From: an uncultured Oscillospiraceae bacterium
GTDB lineage: Bacteria; Bacillota; Clostridia; Oscillospirales; Oscillospiraceae
Direction of reading: 5' to 3'
NCBI GenBank assembly: GCA_934589225.1
Contig: CAKTNS010000001.1
Coordinates: 1-64,000, forward strand
DNA length: 64,000 nt
Shown here: positions 8,215 through 16,999 of the stretch, piece by piece
Position numbering within the stretch: position 1 is the first letter of the stretch
Layout of the letters: every line of letters starts with the position of its first letter
Notes under the pieces: model-generated
Databases searched by the model: none
Seen by the model: the letters and a program-made list of their open reading frames with translations, nothing else
What the model was told of the DNA's origin: nothing
Translations under genes and position numbers: made by a program

Positions 8215-9672
8215 ATGAAGAAAAGAAATGTTTTTCTTTGCATTATACTTCTATTGTCCCTTTTGAATGGATGCCAATCAAGTCCGTCCAAAGTTGTTCA
8301 GAATAAAAACGAAGCGGAATTTCTTGAAAAGGCAAGCCAAAAGGCAGATACGGACAATACAGCAGATGCGACCCAACATATTGATTTTTCAGACGTTTTT
8401 TTCAGCACAGATAATACGGTTGAATATCATATGCAACTTGATGAACTAATAACAGATACTAATATGCCTGTTATTACTGTCAGCCCTCACTATATTACAG
8501 AAAACGAGGCTGAAGTAGCGGCAAAAGCGTTATTTGGTGATGTTTCGTATTACGAATGGCAACATTGGGATGATGCCAAACCATCTAGGTCACAGATTCA
8601 GGATAAAATAAATCGATGGTCTGAGTATACAAATCAAGAAGCGCTTACAAAGCTTTTTGGAGATGTATATGAAAATTCCGACCATGTTATAAAGACTTTT
8701 ATCCAAGAGTACACATCAAAGCTCGAGTCTGCAGATAAAAATGATAACAGGAAAGAATGTGCATGGCATTTTAAGAAGGCTCCTTTTTACTTATTTAGTA
8801 GCAATGAAGCGGAGAACTATAAGCAAACAAGGGAGGATAATTTAATAAAAGCCACACTTGACGACGAGGGAATCCCCTTTACTTTTTTGGTAGGAAGTAG
8901 AAATGAAGTAGACTATAAGGCTAATTATATCAGAGCCTATATTGAGTCAGACAGTCCGTTTGATTTAGATGTAAGATTTTTTACTGCAAAGCTGTGCCGG
9001 ACGGATAAACCAACAGATGCCCAGGTGGACTGTGCAGTAAAAAAAGCAGAAACTATTCTCGAAAATATGCATTTAGGTAAATGGACTATTGAGAATTATA
9101 AAATAAATACAAATTACTATGGGGATATACCAGAGTATACAATATATATTGAGGCGATTCCCGTCTTAAATGGTGTAGCATCGATTTGTCAAGAAAAAAT
9201 TGCTAATTTAACTGCAAATGATATTTATGCATCAACCTATCAAATGACATCTTGCGAATTTGTATTTTCTGCCAATAGTGATTTGATAAGTTTTTCGCTA
9301 GATTCACCAATAGATATCACTAATGTGATAAATGACAATGTAGCGGTAATTCCTATGGATGAGATTGTAAATCTAGCAAAAAATAATCTGATTTATAGGA
9401 GTTTTTATTCTTATGATACGACAATGATGCTTGATGCAAGTAATCAGAACATCAAGTGTGAAGTGAAAATAGATAGAGTAAAATATGCGTTGGGTAGGAT
9501 TCGAGTCGCCAATGAAGACGATATCTATTATTATGTTCCTGCCGTTGTATTATTGGGCGATGCAGAATTTTACGATAAATCTACAGACGAATATCTTTTT
9601 ACGACACCAGATTTAACATTGATTTCTATTAATGCAGTGGATGGAACAATAATCAATACAACTAATAGCTAA
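8215..9672 (+). CDS. Putative lipoprotein, unknown function
   Basis: 485 residues starting at ATG 8215 behind TTGGAGGAT. A type II signal sequence ends in the lipobox LNGC (lipidated Cys at about residue 20), so the protein should be anchored on the outer face of the membrane. The rest is low-complexity-free but AT-rich and has no motif I recognise; Tyr and Asp are abundant. It stands just before an operon of membrane permeases and ABC ATPases (9726 onward) and may be its extracellular partner, as in regulatory lipoproteins fused or linked to ABC exporters. Confidence 0.6.
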   Translation: MKKRNVFLCIILLLSLLNGCQSSPSKVVQNKNEAEFLEKASQKADTDNTADATQHIDFSDVFFSTDNTVEYHMQLDELITDTNMPVITVSPHYITENEAEVAAKALFGDVSYYEWQHWDDAKPSRSQIQDKINRWSEYTNQEALTKLFGDVYENSDHVIKTFIQEYTSKLESADKNDNRKECAWHFKKAPFYLFSSNEAENYKQTREDNLIKATLDDEGIPFTFLVGSRNEVDYKANYIRAYIESDSPFDLDVRFFTAKLCRTDKPTDAQVDCAVKKAETILENMHLGKWTIENYKINTNYYGDIPEYTIYIEAIPVLNGVASICQEKIANLTANDIYASTYQMTSCEFVFSANSDLISFSLDSPIDITNVINDNVAVIPMDEIVNLAKNNLIYRSFYSYDTTMMLDASNQNIKCEVKIDRVKYALGRIRVANEDDIYYYVPAVVLLGDAEFYDKSTDEYLFTTPDLTLISINAVDGTIINTTNS

Positions 9673-9725
9673 CAAAAAGTACAGAAAAAACTGTGTTGTG
9701 AAAATAATAGACTGAGGATTTACTT

Positions 9726-10472
9726 GTGATTAATGGTTTGTTAGCTGGGATGAAGCAAATCGGGTACAGAAGATGCATTTGTTCTCTCGCTGCTATGGTT
9801 GTTGTTTTCTTCTTTGGATCTTCAGAAGAGCTGTTTCGTACGGCAAGTCAAGACGCATTGCCAATAAACTATCATCAGATATTCTTTAAATTGGCAATCG
9901 AAACCAAAGCGGTTGCTTCTTTTATACCAATATTAGCGGTACTACCATTTTCTGGGACATACATAGATGATCTGAAAACAAAATTCGCTAGATTTTATCT
10001 AGTTCGTAGTGGTTATTTTATATACTACGAAAGTCGCTTGTGTATATGCTTTCTGGTTGGCGGCGTTGTTGTTTCCTTAGGTGGGATAGTAGCATTTTAC
10101 AGTTCAGTGTTGCTTTATTTGCCAAAAGAGGAAATAGTGGCGTATGAAACAATTATTATGCAACCTCCATTTCAAATCATAATATTGTTATTTATGACAG
10201 GTGGTACTTGGGCTGTTATGGGGATGACATTGAGTGCAATTATGGAGAGTAAATACATTGCTTATGTTTCACCATTTGTGATCTACTATCTCCTTGTTAT
10301 TCTTAGTGAACGATATTTAACAAATATTGTGTTCTTGTATCCACCCAATTGGATAATTCCAGATATATGGCCGTATGGAGCATGTGGGGCAGCTATTTTC
10401 TTGCTTGAATTGACGTTGATATTAGGGATTGTTTTTATATTTCTAACTGGAAAGAGGTTGCGTAGATTATGA
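9726..10472 (+). CDS. ABC-2-like membrane permease subunit
   Basis: 248 residues with six predicted membrane helices and short loops, resembling ABC-2-type permeases of bacteriocin/antibiotic exporters. It starts at GTG 9726 after GAGGATTT. Its last 4 bases overlap the next permease gene, and the ATPase follows 0.9 kb later, so the three probably form one transporter. The gene is AT-rich, unlike the ATPase genes downstream. The substrate is unknown. Confidence 0.6.
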   Translation: MINGLLAGMKQIGYRRCICSLAAMVVVFFFGSSEELFRTASQDALPINYHQIFFKLAIETKAVASFIPILAVLPFSGTYIDDLKTKFARFYLVRSGYFIYYESRLCICFLVGGVVVSLGGIVAFYSSVLLYLPKEEIVAYETIIMQPPFQIIILLFMTGGTWAVMGMTLSAIMESKYIAYVSPFVIYYLLVILSERYLTNIVFLYPPNWIIPDIWPYGACGAAIFLLELTLILGIVFIFLTGKRLRRL

Positions 10473-11365
10473 ATAAGGTTAGACAATTGTTGGCTATTGT
10501 TGAATATAATTTTCGCTTGTGGCATGGAAATCATCGAATATCCATCACCTTCGCCATCACCTTCATCATGAGTTTCCTCCTGACCGACAAGGCTGTCCGT
10601 TTTGCCATCGACCACAACACCACTATGCAGATGGTAGAATCCTTCATCTGGAGCTTCGGTGACAGCAATTCTATCCTTCTATCCTCGGTGCTGCTGGTAC
10701 TGCTCTTTGCGGACATGCCGTTCCTGTCCTCTGGAACCCCCTTTTACCTGGTGCGGACAGACCGGAGGACCTGGATCACAGGACAAGTTGTGTACATCCT
10801 GGCAGCTACTACGATTTACCTAATCTTTGTGCTGGCAAGTACCGTAATACTTTCCATTCAGCAGTCCTTCGCCGCCAACATGTGGAGCCCCACAGCGGCA
10901 ATTCTCGGCTATACCAACGCTGGAGAACGTGTAGCAATTCCGGCGTTGGTCAAAACTCTGGAAATGAGCTGGCCCTATCAGGGCATGATATCCATCTTTT
11001 TCCTGATGCTGGGCTACACTTCCGTCATGGTGCTGCTGATGCTGGCCTGCAACTTGCGGTTCGGTCAGGTTGCAGGGGTGGTCAGTGTGTTGGTGTTCAG
11101 TCTGTACGGAATTCTCATGCAGCCGGACACCATCCAGCTCATTCTAAAGCTGCCGGATGAAGCCTACTACATTGCCAATGTCATTATCGGGTGGCTGTCT
11201 CCACTGAACCAGGCCACATACCATATGCACAATTTTGGCTACGACAAACTGCCCCGGCTGTGGCAGTCCTATTGTATTTTTATTGGCTTGTCCGTGATCT
11301 TGCATTTTGCCTCTATCCGGGCAGCCAAGCGGTACAATTTCAGCTTCACAGGAACGGAGGGGTGA
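10469..11365 (+). CDS. ABC-2-like membrane permease subunit (composition break near 10,530)
   Basis: 298 residues and six helices, overlapping the upstream permease by 4 bases and lying 3 bases from the ATPase gene. The first 20 or so codons are AT-rich like the upstream genes. From about 10,530 the sequence becomes abruptly GC-rich, as in the rest of the operon. The frame is intact across the change, which suggests that this gene is a recombination joint between two related operons. Its probable role is the second transmembrane subunit of the exporter energised by the ATPase at 11369. Confidence 0.6.
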   Translation: MNKVRQLLAIVEYNFRLWHGNHRISITFAITFIMSFLLTDKAVRFAIDHNTTMQMVESFIWSFGDSNSILLSSVLLVLLFADMPFLSSGTPFYLVRTDRRTWITGQVVYILAATTIYLIFVLASTVILSIQQSFAANMWSPTAAILGYTNAGERVAIPALVKTLEMSWPYQGMISIFFLMLGYTSVMVLLMLACNLRFGQVAGVVSVLVFSLYGILMQPDTIQLILKLPDEAYYIANVIIGWLSPLNQATYHMHNFGYDKLPRLWQSYCIFIGLSVILHFASIRAAKRYNFSFTGTEG

Positions 11366-11368
11366 GCT

Positions 11369-12010
11369 ATGGAAAACGTGATTGAAGTATGTGATGTCAA
11401 TAAATACTTTGGGGAAGAACACGTTCTGAAAAGCGTTTCCCACACCTTTGAAAAGGGGAAAATTCACGGAATTGTAGGCAACAATGGCTCCGGGAAAACT
11501 GTCCTGATGAAATGTATCTGCGGATTTTTGAAGCCGGACAGCGGCGTGATCTATGTCAATCACAAGCAGGTGGGGAAGGAAACGGATTTCCCGGAGGATA
11601 TCGGCATCATCATTGAAACACCGGGATTCCTGCCCCACCTGTCTGGAACCCAGAATCTAAAGATTCTGGCCTCGCTGCAAAAAAAAGCCAATGCCTTAAC
11701 AATCCGGGCCGTCCTGGAACAGGTAGGGCTTGACCCGGATATGAAGAAGCCAGTGGGAAAGTATTCTCTGGGAATGCGGCAGCGTTTGGGGTTCGCCCAG
11801 GCATTGATGGAGGACCCCAGTCTGCTGATCCTGGACGAACCCTTTAACGGCCTGGACAAGCACGGGGTAATACATATCCGAAACGTCATTAAAGGTCTCC
11901 GGGAAGAGGGAAAAACCGTGATCCTGGCAAGCCACAACCAGGTGGATATTGACGAACTCTGCGATACGGTCTGCGAAATGGATGCTGGCGTTTTGACGGT
12001 GGTGCGGTAA
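11369..12010 (+). CDS. ABC transporter ATP-binding protein
   Basis: 213 residues with a complete ATPase set: Walker A GNNGSGKT (about 33-40), Q-loop region, signature LGMRQRLGF, Walker B LLILDEPFNGLD and switch His in LASHNQ. It should energise the two permeases encoded just upstream. Its stop codon overlaps the start of the following degenerate ATPase gene by one base (TAATG), so the two are translationally coupled and may form a heterodimer. Confidence 0.9.
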   Translation: MENVIEVCDVNKYFGEEHVLKSVSHTFEKGKIHGIVGNNGSGKTVLMKCICGFLKPDSGVIYVNHKQVGKETDFPEDIGIIIETPGFLPHLSGTQNLKILASLQKKANALTIRAVLEQVGLDPDMKKPVGKYSLGMRQRLGFAQALMEDPSLLILDEPFNGLDKHGVIHIRNVIKGLREEGKTVILASHNQVDIDELCDTVCEMDAGVLTVVR

Positions 12011-12648
12011 TGGGACATTTGATAGAAGCAAGCTTTATCCCGGATTTGCGAAGCGCAGGCAATCTGGAACGGATGCTGACATTTGAAGCCGATGCTGGGG
12101 ACACCATTTTCATAAACAGCTCCCCCAAGCGGAGTGAACAGTTTTTTGAAGTGCTTTGCGGTCTGCGAGTGCCGGATGCGGGAACAGTCCTTATTGATGG
12201 CATTGACCCGTACACATTGACACCGGACCAGGGGGTTGCCTTCCGGCGGGAAAATATTGGGGCAATTCCGCAAGGTCTGGGGTGGATTCCAGAACTGCGG
12301 ATGATAGAGCAAATCGCATTTCCAATGCGTTTGGCAGACATTGAGAATGCGGAAATTCTAAGGGCGGTAAAGGCACTGACCACGGAGCTTCTGCCGCTGT
12401 ACGACCTTTACAATACGCCAGGAAGATGCTCTGCCAGGAAGCAGGCCCATGGGGCGATTCTGCGGGCTGTGATATGTAAACCAAAAGTGCTGGTTTTCCA
12501 AGGTTTTCTGGATGATTTACCGGACCTGGATACAGATACATTATGGCGCACCCTGTGGAAGCTTCGCCCAGAGGGCAGTGTGTTGATTTATCTCAGCGGT
12601 GCCCCGGCCCCAAAGCAAGTACAGTGGACACGAGAACTGCGTGTGTAA
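12010..12648 (+). CDS. Degenerate ABC ATPase-like protein (ATP site lost)
   Basis: 212 residues that align along a LolD/MacB-type ATPase: LRVPDAGTVLIDGIDPYTLT, a Q-loop NIGAIPQGLGWIPELRMIEQI, then a helical region. The catalytic motifs are missing. The Walker A position reads INSSPKRSEQ, with no GxxGxGKS/T; the signature is RCSARKQAHGAI; and Walker B ends VLVFQGF without the Asp-Glu pair. Loss of all motifs with a well-kept frame indicates a pseudo-ATPase with a structural role, probably pairing with the ATPase upstream or with the FtsX-like permease at 14343. It may instead be a decaying gene. Confidence 0.65.
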   Translation: MGHLIEASFIPDLRSAGNLERMLTFEADAGDTIFINSSPKRSEQFFEVLCGLRVPDAGTVLIDGIDPYTLTPDQGVAFRRENIGAIPQGLGWIPELRMIEQIAFPMRLADIENAEILRAVKALTTELLPLYDLYNTPGRCSARKQAHGAILRAVICKPKVLVFQGFLDDLPDLDTDTLWRTLWKLRPEGSVLIYLSGAPAPKQVQWTRELRV

Positions 12649-12664
12649 GGATGGAGGAAAAGAA

Positions 12665-14362
12665 ATGATTCAGAAGATTTTTGCGGGACTGTTGGCCGTG
12701 GTACTGGTACTGACATTGCCGCTTTCCGCTTTGGCGGAGGATACCGCCGATACCACGGCCACCGAGGAAACTGTTGCCGCACAAGAGGAAAGCACACCTG
12801 ACCAGGAAGAAGAGGATACTTCAACGGAGCCGTCCGATCCCGCACCTACGACACAGCCTACAGAGTCAACTGCGCCCACGACGGAACCGACGACACCAAC
12901 CGAAACAGACCCGACAGAGCCCGCTACAACTCCTACCTCCCCGACGCAGCCCTCTGACCCTACTGAACCGTCTCAGCCCACGGAGCCTACCCAGCCGACA
13001 GAGCCTACCCAGCCGACACAGCCAACCACACCGTCCAAAATCCCAACTGCGGTAGAAATTGATACCGAGCATGTTTACCACGGCATGGACCGGGCCTATG
13101 AGGATGGCTACATACCAAGGACCAGCGGGAATACCATGCATTTGGTACTGCCGCTGCGCACCAACGGAAGCCTCTATAAAGACGAGATCAAGGTATCTCT
13201 GGGCCTGGGAGCCAGCGCATCCGCCCCTTTTGAAATCGCCAACTACGAGAAGATATTTACACTGGAATCCGTTATTCCCAAGGATACGGAGGAACCCCAG
13301 GATGTATTCCTGGTGCAATTTGATGTGGCCCTCTCGGAAAAGCGGTACAACGGTGTTTATCCTGTAACAGTTAATATCTCCGGTTACGATGAAGAGAACA
13401 ATTCGATTGACTGTATTTACACCATTTATGTGACCATTACGGATGGTCAATCCACAGAAATCAAGCAGACGGCCCCGGAAGTCGCAACTGCCGAGCCAGT
13501 TGTATATATTTCCGGCAGTAGGATAGAGCCGGAAAAAGCCATGGCCGGAGAAGAATTCACCCTGACGGTCACGCTGAAAAATTCCCTGACAACGAAATTT
13601 GTTCGGAATATGCTGGTGAAGGTAGATACCGGGAACCTGCATATCAACCTGTTGGAGGATAGCGATATTTTCCAGATCGATAAAATCCCAGCCGGTGGAG
13701 AAGCGGAACTGACCATTCGCTTCGGAACGGATTCTTCTCTCCCGGCAGGTAAATATCCATTGAACTTCACTTTTAATTATGATAGCAGCAAAACCTTGAA
13801 CCTATCCTCCTCTGGTACAACGCTGGTGGAAATTCAGCAGCCCGCCAACATGGAATTGGTGATGCCCCGTTTTGCGGACAGTGTAACTGTAGGCGAAACC
13901 ATCCCTGTAAACTTCCAGGTGATGAATATGGGCAGGGACCCGATGTACAACGTCCGCTGTGTTGTTTCCGGTTTTGGTTTTGCGCCGTCCAACACGGGAT
14001 ATATCGGCACCATGGGGGCGGGAACCTCTGCAACGACCAAAATTGAACTGTACATTATTGCTCTGAATGCCAGCAAGGGAAACGAAAACGGCAACCAGTA
14101 CGGCGATACAGTTGGTACAGTTACTTTGATATACGAAAACGAGAACGGAGAGGCATTCCAACAGGAAACCACCTTTGAAACAACAGTAAATCGCCCGATT
14201 GTCCAGTTACAGCAGACGGATAATACGGAAGAAGAAAAGCAAAAGGCGGCAAGCCAGTGGTGGGTTTCCGTGCTGATTTTAGGGGGTGTGATCCTTGCGG
14301 CAGTCATCGGAATTATCCTTGTCAAGAAACGCCAAAAGAATTATGGCGGGGCATATCTGTAA
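12665..14362 (+). CDS. Secreted membrane-anchored surface protein with Pro/Thr-rich stalk and CARDB-like domains
   Basis: 565 residues starting at ATG 12665 behind GATGGAGG. A signal peptide is followed by an acidic Thr/Glu/Pro stalk of TEPTQP-type repeats (about 25-135). Two or three beta-sandwich segments follow that resemble CARDB/COG1361 adhesion modules (AGEEFTLTVTLKNS, VGETIPVNFQVMN). The C-terminal helix VLILGGVILAAVIGIILV and basic KKRQK tail anchor it in the membrane. The gene overlaps the FtsX-like permease by 20 bases. Such surface protein + FtsX + ATPase sets resemble MacB-type systems that transmit force across the envelope rather than pump a solute. Confidence 0.65.
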   Translation: MIQKIFAGLLAVVLVLTLPLSALAEDTADTTATEETVAAQEESTPDQEEEDTSTEPSDPAPTTQPTESTAPTTEPTTPTETDPTEPATTPTSPTQPSDPTEPSQPTEPTQPTEPTQPTQPTTPSKIPTAVEIDTEHVYHGMDRAYEDGYIPRTSGNTMHLVLPLRTNGSLYKDEIKVSLGLGASASAPFEIANYEKIFTLESVIPKDTEEPQDVFLVQFDVALSEKRYNGVYPVTVNISGYDEENNSIDCIYTIYVTITDGQSTEIKQTAPEVATAEPVVYISGSRIEPEKAMAGEEFTLTVTLKNSLTTKFVRNMLVKVDTGNLHINLLEDSDIFQIDKIPAGGEAELTIRFGTDSSLPAGKYPLNFTFNYDSSKTLNLSSSGTTLVEIQQPANMELVMPRFADSVTVGETIPVNFQVMNMGRDPMYNVRCVVSGFGFAPSNTGYIGTMGAGTSATTKIELYIIALNASKGNENGNQYGDTVGTVTLIYENENGEAFQQETTFETTVNRPIVQLQQTDNTEEEKQKAASQWWVSVLILGGVILAAVIGIILVKKRQKNYGGAYL

Positions 14363-15365
14363 AATTGCGGCAAAGACCATCCCCCGCTGTGGTTGGACTG
14401 CTATCGTTATGCTGTGTCTTGGCCTTTATATGCTGTTTCCCGGCTCCCAGACAGCCCAGCAGCTCTACAGGGAAAAGCACACTCCCTTTGAGCTGATCGG
14501 CTCCATGGACGGTACGACAATTGATCTGAATACGCTTTCTCAAATTGCTGGTGTAGAGCGAGTTAGCCCAATTCTGCAAGTCAACTGTCAACTGACTTAT
14601 GGAAAAAAAGACGTAAGCAATCAAATTGATGCGGTGTACGCATCCTATCTGAATGTGCATCTGACAGACGGAACACTCTTCGCGGATAATACCAACATGC
14701 CCTACCTTGTGCTGAATAAGGCCGCAACCAGGCTGTTTGCCGAGAAGGACGATGACCCTGGAATTGCGGTCCAGGAAGAACTTCTGCTGAAAAGCGGAGA
14801 TGTGGAGACAAAAGCACAGGTTTGTGGGATTTATCAGGACGAATCGGAAACGCCCCGTATTTATATGAGCTATGAAGTGGCACACAAACTGTTTGGGGTG
14901 CAGTTTACAGGAACAGATGTTGCTTTTCTGCTGACAAACAAAGGCGCTGTGGAAGAAGCGAGTGCGAAGCTGCGGAAGCATAATTTTTCAGTAGGCGCAA
15001 ATACAGACACCAGTCTTGCATGGAACCTGTTGGAACAGCAGACCTGGCAGAATTTTTTGGTAGGTGCGGTACTTGTCGCTTGCTCTGCAATCCTGACACG
15101 GGAAAACTTGCTTCAGGAAAGGTTCAGTTCCAAAGCAGAGTGGGGAATACTTCTTACAAATGGAATGTCTGTAAAGAAGATAGAACAAATGTTACTAGTC
15201 CGGATTGCCATAACAGAATTAATCTGCATGTTTGTTTCAATAATTATTTCGGAGACAGTAAATACGTTCTCGTGGATTGCACTGGGTGTAGTTCCTATAT
15301 TCATACTGATTTACAGCTGTTGCGTTTTTGCTAAATCTTATGAAAAAATCAATCATTTATCCTAG
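14343..15365 (+). CDS. FtsX/MacB-like permease
   Basis: 340 residues from ATG 14343, which lies inside the previous gene's end. One N-terminal helix is followed by a large extracellular domain (about 45-235, MacB periplasmic-core-like, starting FELIGSMDGTT) and then three further helices, the FtsX topology. Together with the ATPase-like protein at 12010 and the surface protein at 12665 it could form a mechanotransmission complex. The last 300 bases turn AT-rich, and the next gene overlaps by 26 bases. Confidence 0.6.
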   Translation: MAGHICKIAAKTIPRCGWTAIVMLCLGLYMLFPGSQTAQQLYREKHTPFELIGSMDGTTIDLNTLSQIAGVERVSPILQVNCQLTYGKKDVSNQIDAVYASYLNVHLTDGTLFADNTNMPYLVLNKAATRLFAEKDDDPGIAVQEELLLKSGDVETKAQVCGIYQDESETPRIYMSYEVAHKLFGVQFTGTDVAFLLTNKGAVEEASAKLRKHNFSVGANTDTSLAWNLLEQQTWQNFLVGAVLVACSAILTRENLLQERFSSKAEWGILLTNGMSVKKIEQMLLVRIAITELICMFVSIIISETVNTFSWIALGVVPIFILIYSCCVFAKSYEKINHLS

Positions 15366-15651
15366 TGAGTATCAGTTTTGTAAAATTCTCTGGAAAAATG
15401 AACCAATAGGTTCTACTAATCTTGTGGAATTATGCCGAAAAGAACTTACTTGGTCTAAGTCAACTACTTATACAGTCATTAGACGTTTATCGGCCCGACG
15501 GATTATTGCGAATCACCACGCCATGTGTCGCTCTTTGGTTTCTCAAGAGCTAATCAAAAAAATGCTTGTGACAGAATTCGTAAATGTCTATTTTGACAGC
15601 GACCTGTCAGTGCTTGAGCATTGCATTCAAGCTTTAAAAAATGAGGAATAA
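15340..15651 (+). CDS. BlaI/MecI-type winged-helix repressor
   Basis: 103 residues with the BlaI layout: YQFCKILWKNEPIGSTNLVELC ... WSKSTTYTVIRRLSARRII is the winged helix, followed by a short C-terminal dimerisation helix. BlaI proteins repress cell-wall-stress genes and are destroyed on BlaR1 signalling. No BlaR1 protease is encoded near it in this element, but an NAGPA-type phosphodiester glycosidase lies 180 bases downstream, and in the chromosomal island a BlaI partner is fused to the same enzyme family (50546). It may therefore answer to a host BlaR1 or act alone. No operator of the 6-5-6 type was found nearby. Confidence 0.65.
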   Translation: MKKSIIYPSEYQFCKILWKNEPIGSTNLVELCRKELTWSKSTTYTVIRRLSARRIIANHHAMCRSLVSQELIKKMLVTEFVNVYFDSDLSVLEHCIQALKNEE

Positions 15652-15829
15652 GGTGTTGGGTGATTTAAATGTTGAAATAGTTGTTATAAGGAGATTCCTA
15701 CCTGCTATGTCAAGTATATAAATACCGAGCCCATACCTTTGCCAAAGTATTATTCGACTGCTATGATTGTACCAGCTCATTCAACAGGAAATCACCTGCG
15801 GAGTGAAGAAAAAATATGAGGTTTACATC

Positions 15830-16996
15830 ATGAAGAAAGAACAAAATACCGTAAACAGGGCATCTAGTAGCACTCAAAATATGGCAGTCATTCCATTCCG
15901 AAAGAAAAAAGGAGATAGCATGCTCGGTAGAATCATTCGCCGCTTCCTGCTGATACTGATTGCAGTCATCGTCCTACTGCTTGGGGACCTGCTGCTGGTT
16001 TTGAATCTTGTATTCAACGGGCCTTCCCCCACGGCACGGAATCAGCTCACTATGGCGCTCATTGAGGCCAGCGCCACCAAATGGGTACCGGCACTATTCA
16101 TTGGAGAAGATACCGTTGCGGAGATTCGGGCCGATGTTGACACAGGGCTGGAAGATAATCTGACCGATACCAGCGCTGTGATTATCAATCGTGGAAATCA
16201 GGCGGGGAGTGACAGCAAATGGGCTGATTGCCCAGACGGAATTCGTATTGAGGATGTTCACGGAAGAACATACAACGCCAAAGTGATGCTGGTCCGTGAC
16301 CCTGCCCAGGTTTATTTGGGGATTTCCACCCACAACGGCTTTAGCACCAGCATCCCTGGAAAACGCTTGACGGCTGCGATGGCGGATGAAGGTGCTATTG
16401 CGGGCATCAATGGTGGAGCGTTTAACGATGATGGCACTACCGGATCTTATGTAGGCACGCTCCCTGCAGGTTTGGTTTACTCTGATGGGGAATGTGTCTG
16501 GACTTCTGGGAAACCCTCGGAAACCAGCGGGTTTGCGGGCTTTACAAAGGACAATATTCTTGTTGTTTCTACGGATAATCTCTCCAAGGCCCAAGCGGAA
16601 GAATTGAATATCCGAGATGGCTGCTGCTTTGGGCCGGTTCTGATCATGAACGGCGAAATCAATATGGAAGCCTACAATAAGGTGTCCGGTTTGAATCCCA
16701 GAACAGCCATTGGACAGCGAGCGGACGGTACGGTGATATTCGTTTGTATCGACGGCAGACAGCCCAGTTCCATGGGCGGTGAATATAAGGATGCCATCGA
16801 CATCATGGTAGAGTATGGAGCTGTGAACGCCTGCAATATGGACGGCGGTTCCTCCACGGTCATGATGTATCGGGATACCTATGGTCGCTATGGTGACAGC
16901 GGAGAGGTTCGAATCATGAACAGCTACTCTTTGCTTCAGTCGGAGCCGAGAAAGATGCCGGATTTCTGGATGGTTCGGCCCGCTGGGGAGGAATGA
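15830..16996 (+). CDS. Membrane-anchored phosphodiester glycosidase (NAGPA family), ICE copy
   Basis: 388 residues starting at ATG 15830. A basic N-terminus and one membrane helix (about 38-60) precede an extracellular NAGPA/DUF2233 domain (about 125-385). The family motifs are intact: AIAGINGGAFNDDGT, AIGQRADGTVIFV and NACNMDGGSSTVMMY, whose Asp and Gly-Gly are expected for catalysis. NAGPA enzymes remove a sugar from a phosphodiester linkage. In this setting a wall polymer or surface glycan is a plausible substrate. It is almost identical from about residue 65 to the chromosomal copy at 46550. GTG/ATG alternatives upstream (to 15767) lack support. Confidence 0.8.
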   Translation: MKKEQNTVNRASSSTQNMAVIPFRKKKGDSMLGRIIRRFLLILIAVIVLLLGDLLLVLNLVFNGPSPTARNQLTMALIEASATKWVPALFIGEDTVAEIRADVDTGLEDNLTDTSAVIINRGNQAGSDSKWADCPDGIRIEDVHGRTYNAKVMLVRDPAQVYLGISTHNGFSTSIPGKRLTAAMADEGAIAGINGGAFNDDGTTGSYVGTLPAGLVYSDGECVWTSGKPSETSGFAGFTKDNILVVSTDNLSKAQAEELNIRDGCCFGPVLIMNGEINMEAYNKVSGLNPRTAIGQRADGTVIFVCIDGRQPSSMGGEYKDAIDIMVEYGAVNACNMDGGSSTVMMYRDTYGRYGDSGEVRIMNSYSLLQSEPRKMPDFWMVRPAGEE

Positions 16997-16999
16997 GTT

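Noticed and set aside
16001..16017. TTGAAT-N5-ATTCAA inside the ICE glycosidase gene, similar to the provirus 2 palindrome
   Set aside because: The spacer is 5 rather than 6 bases and it lies in a coding stretch (LNLVFN) conserved for protein reasons; taken as coincidence.
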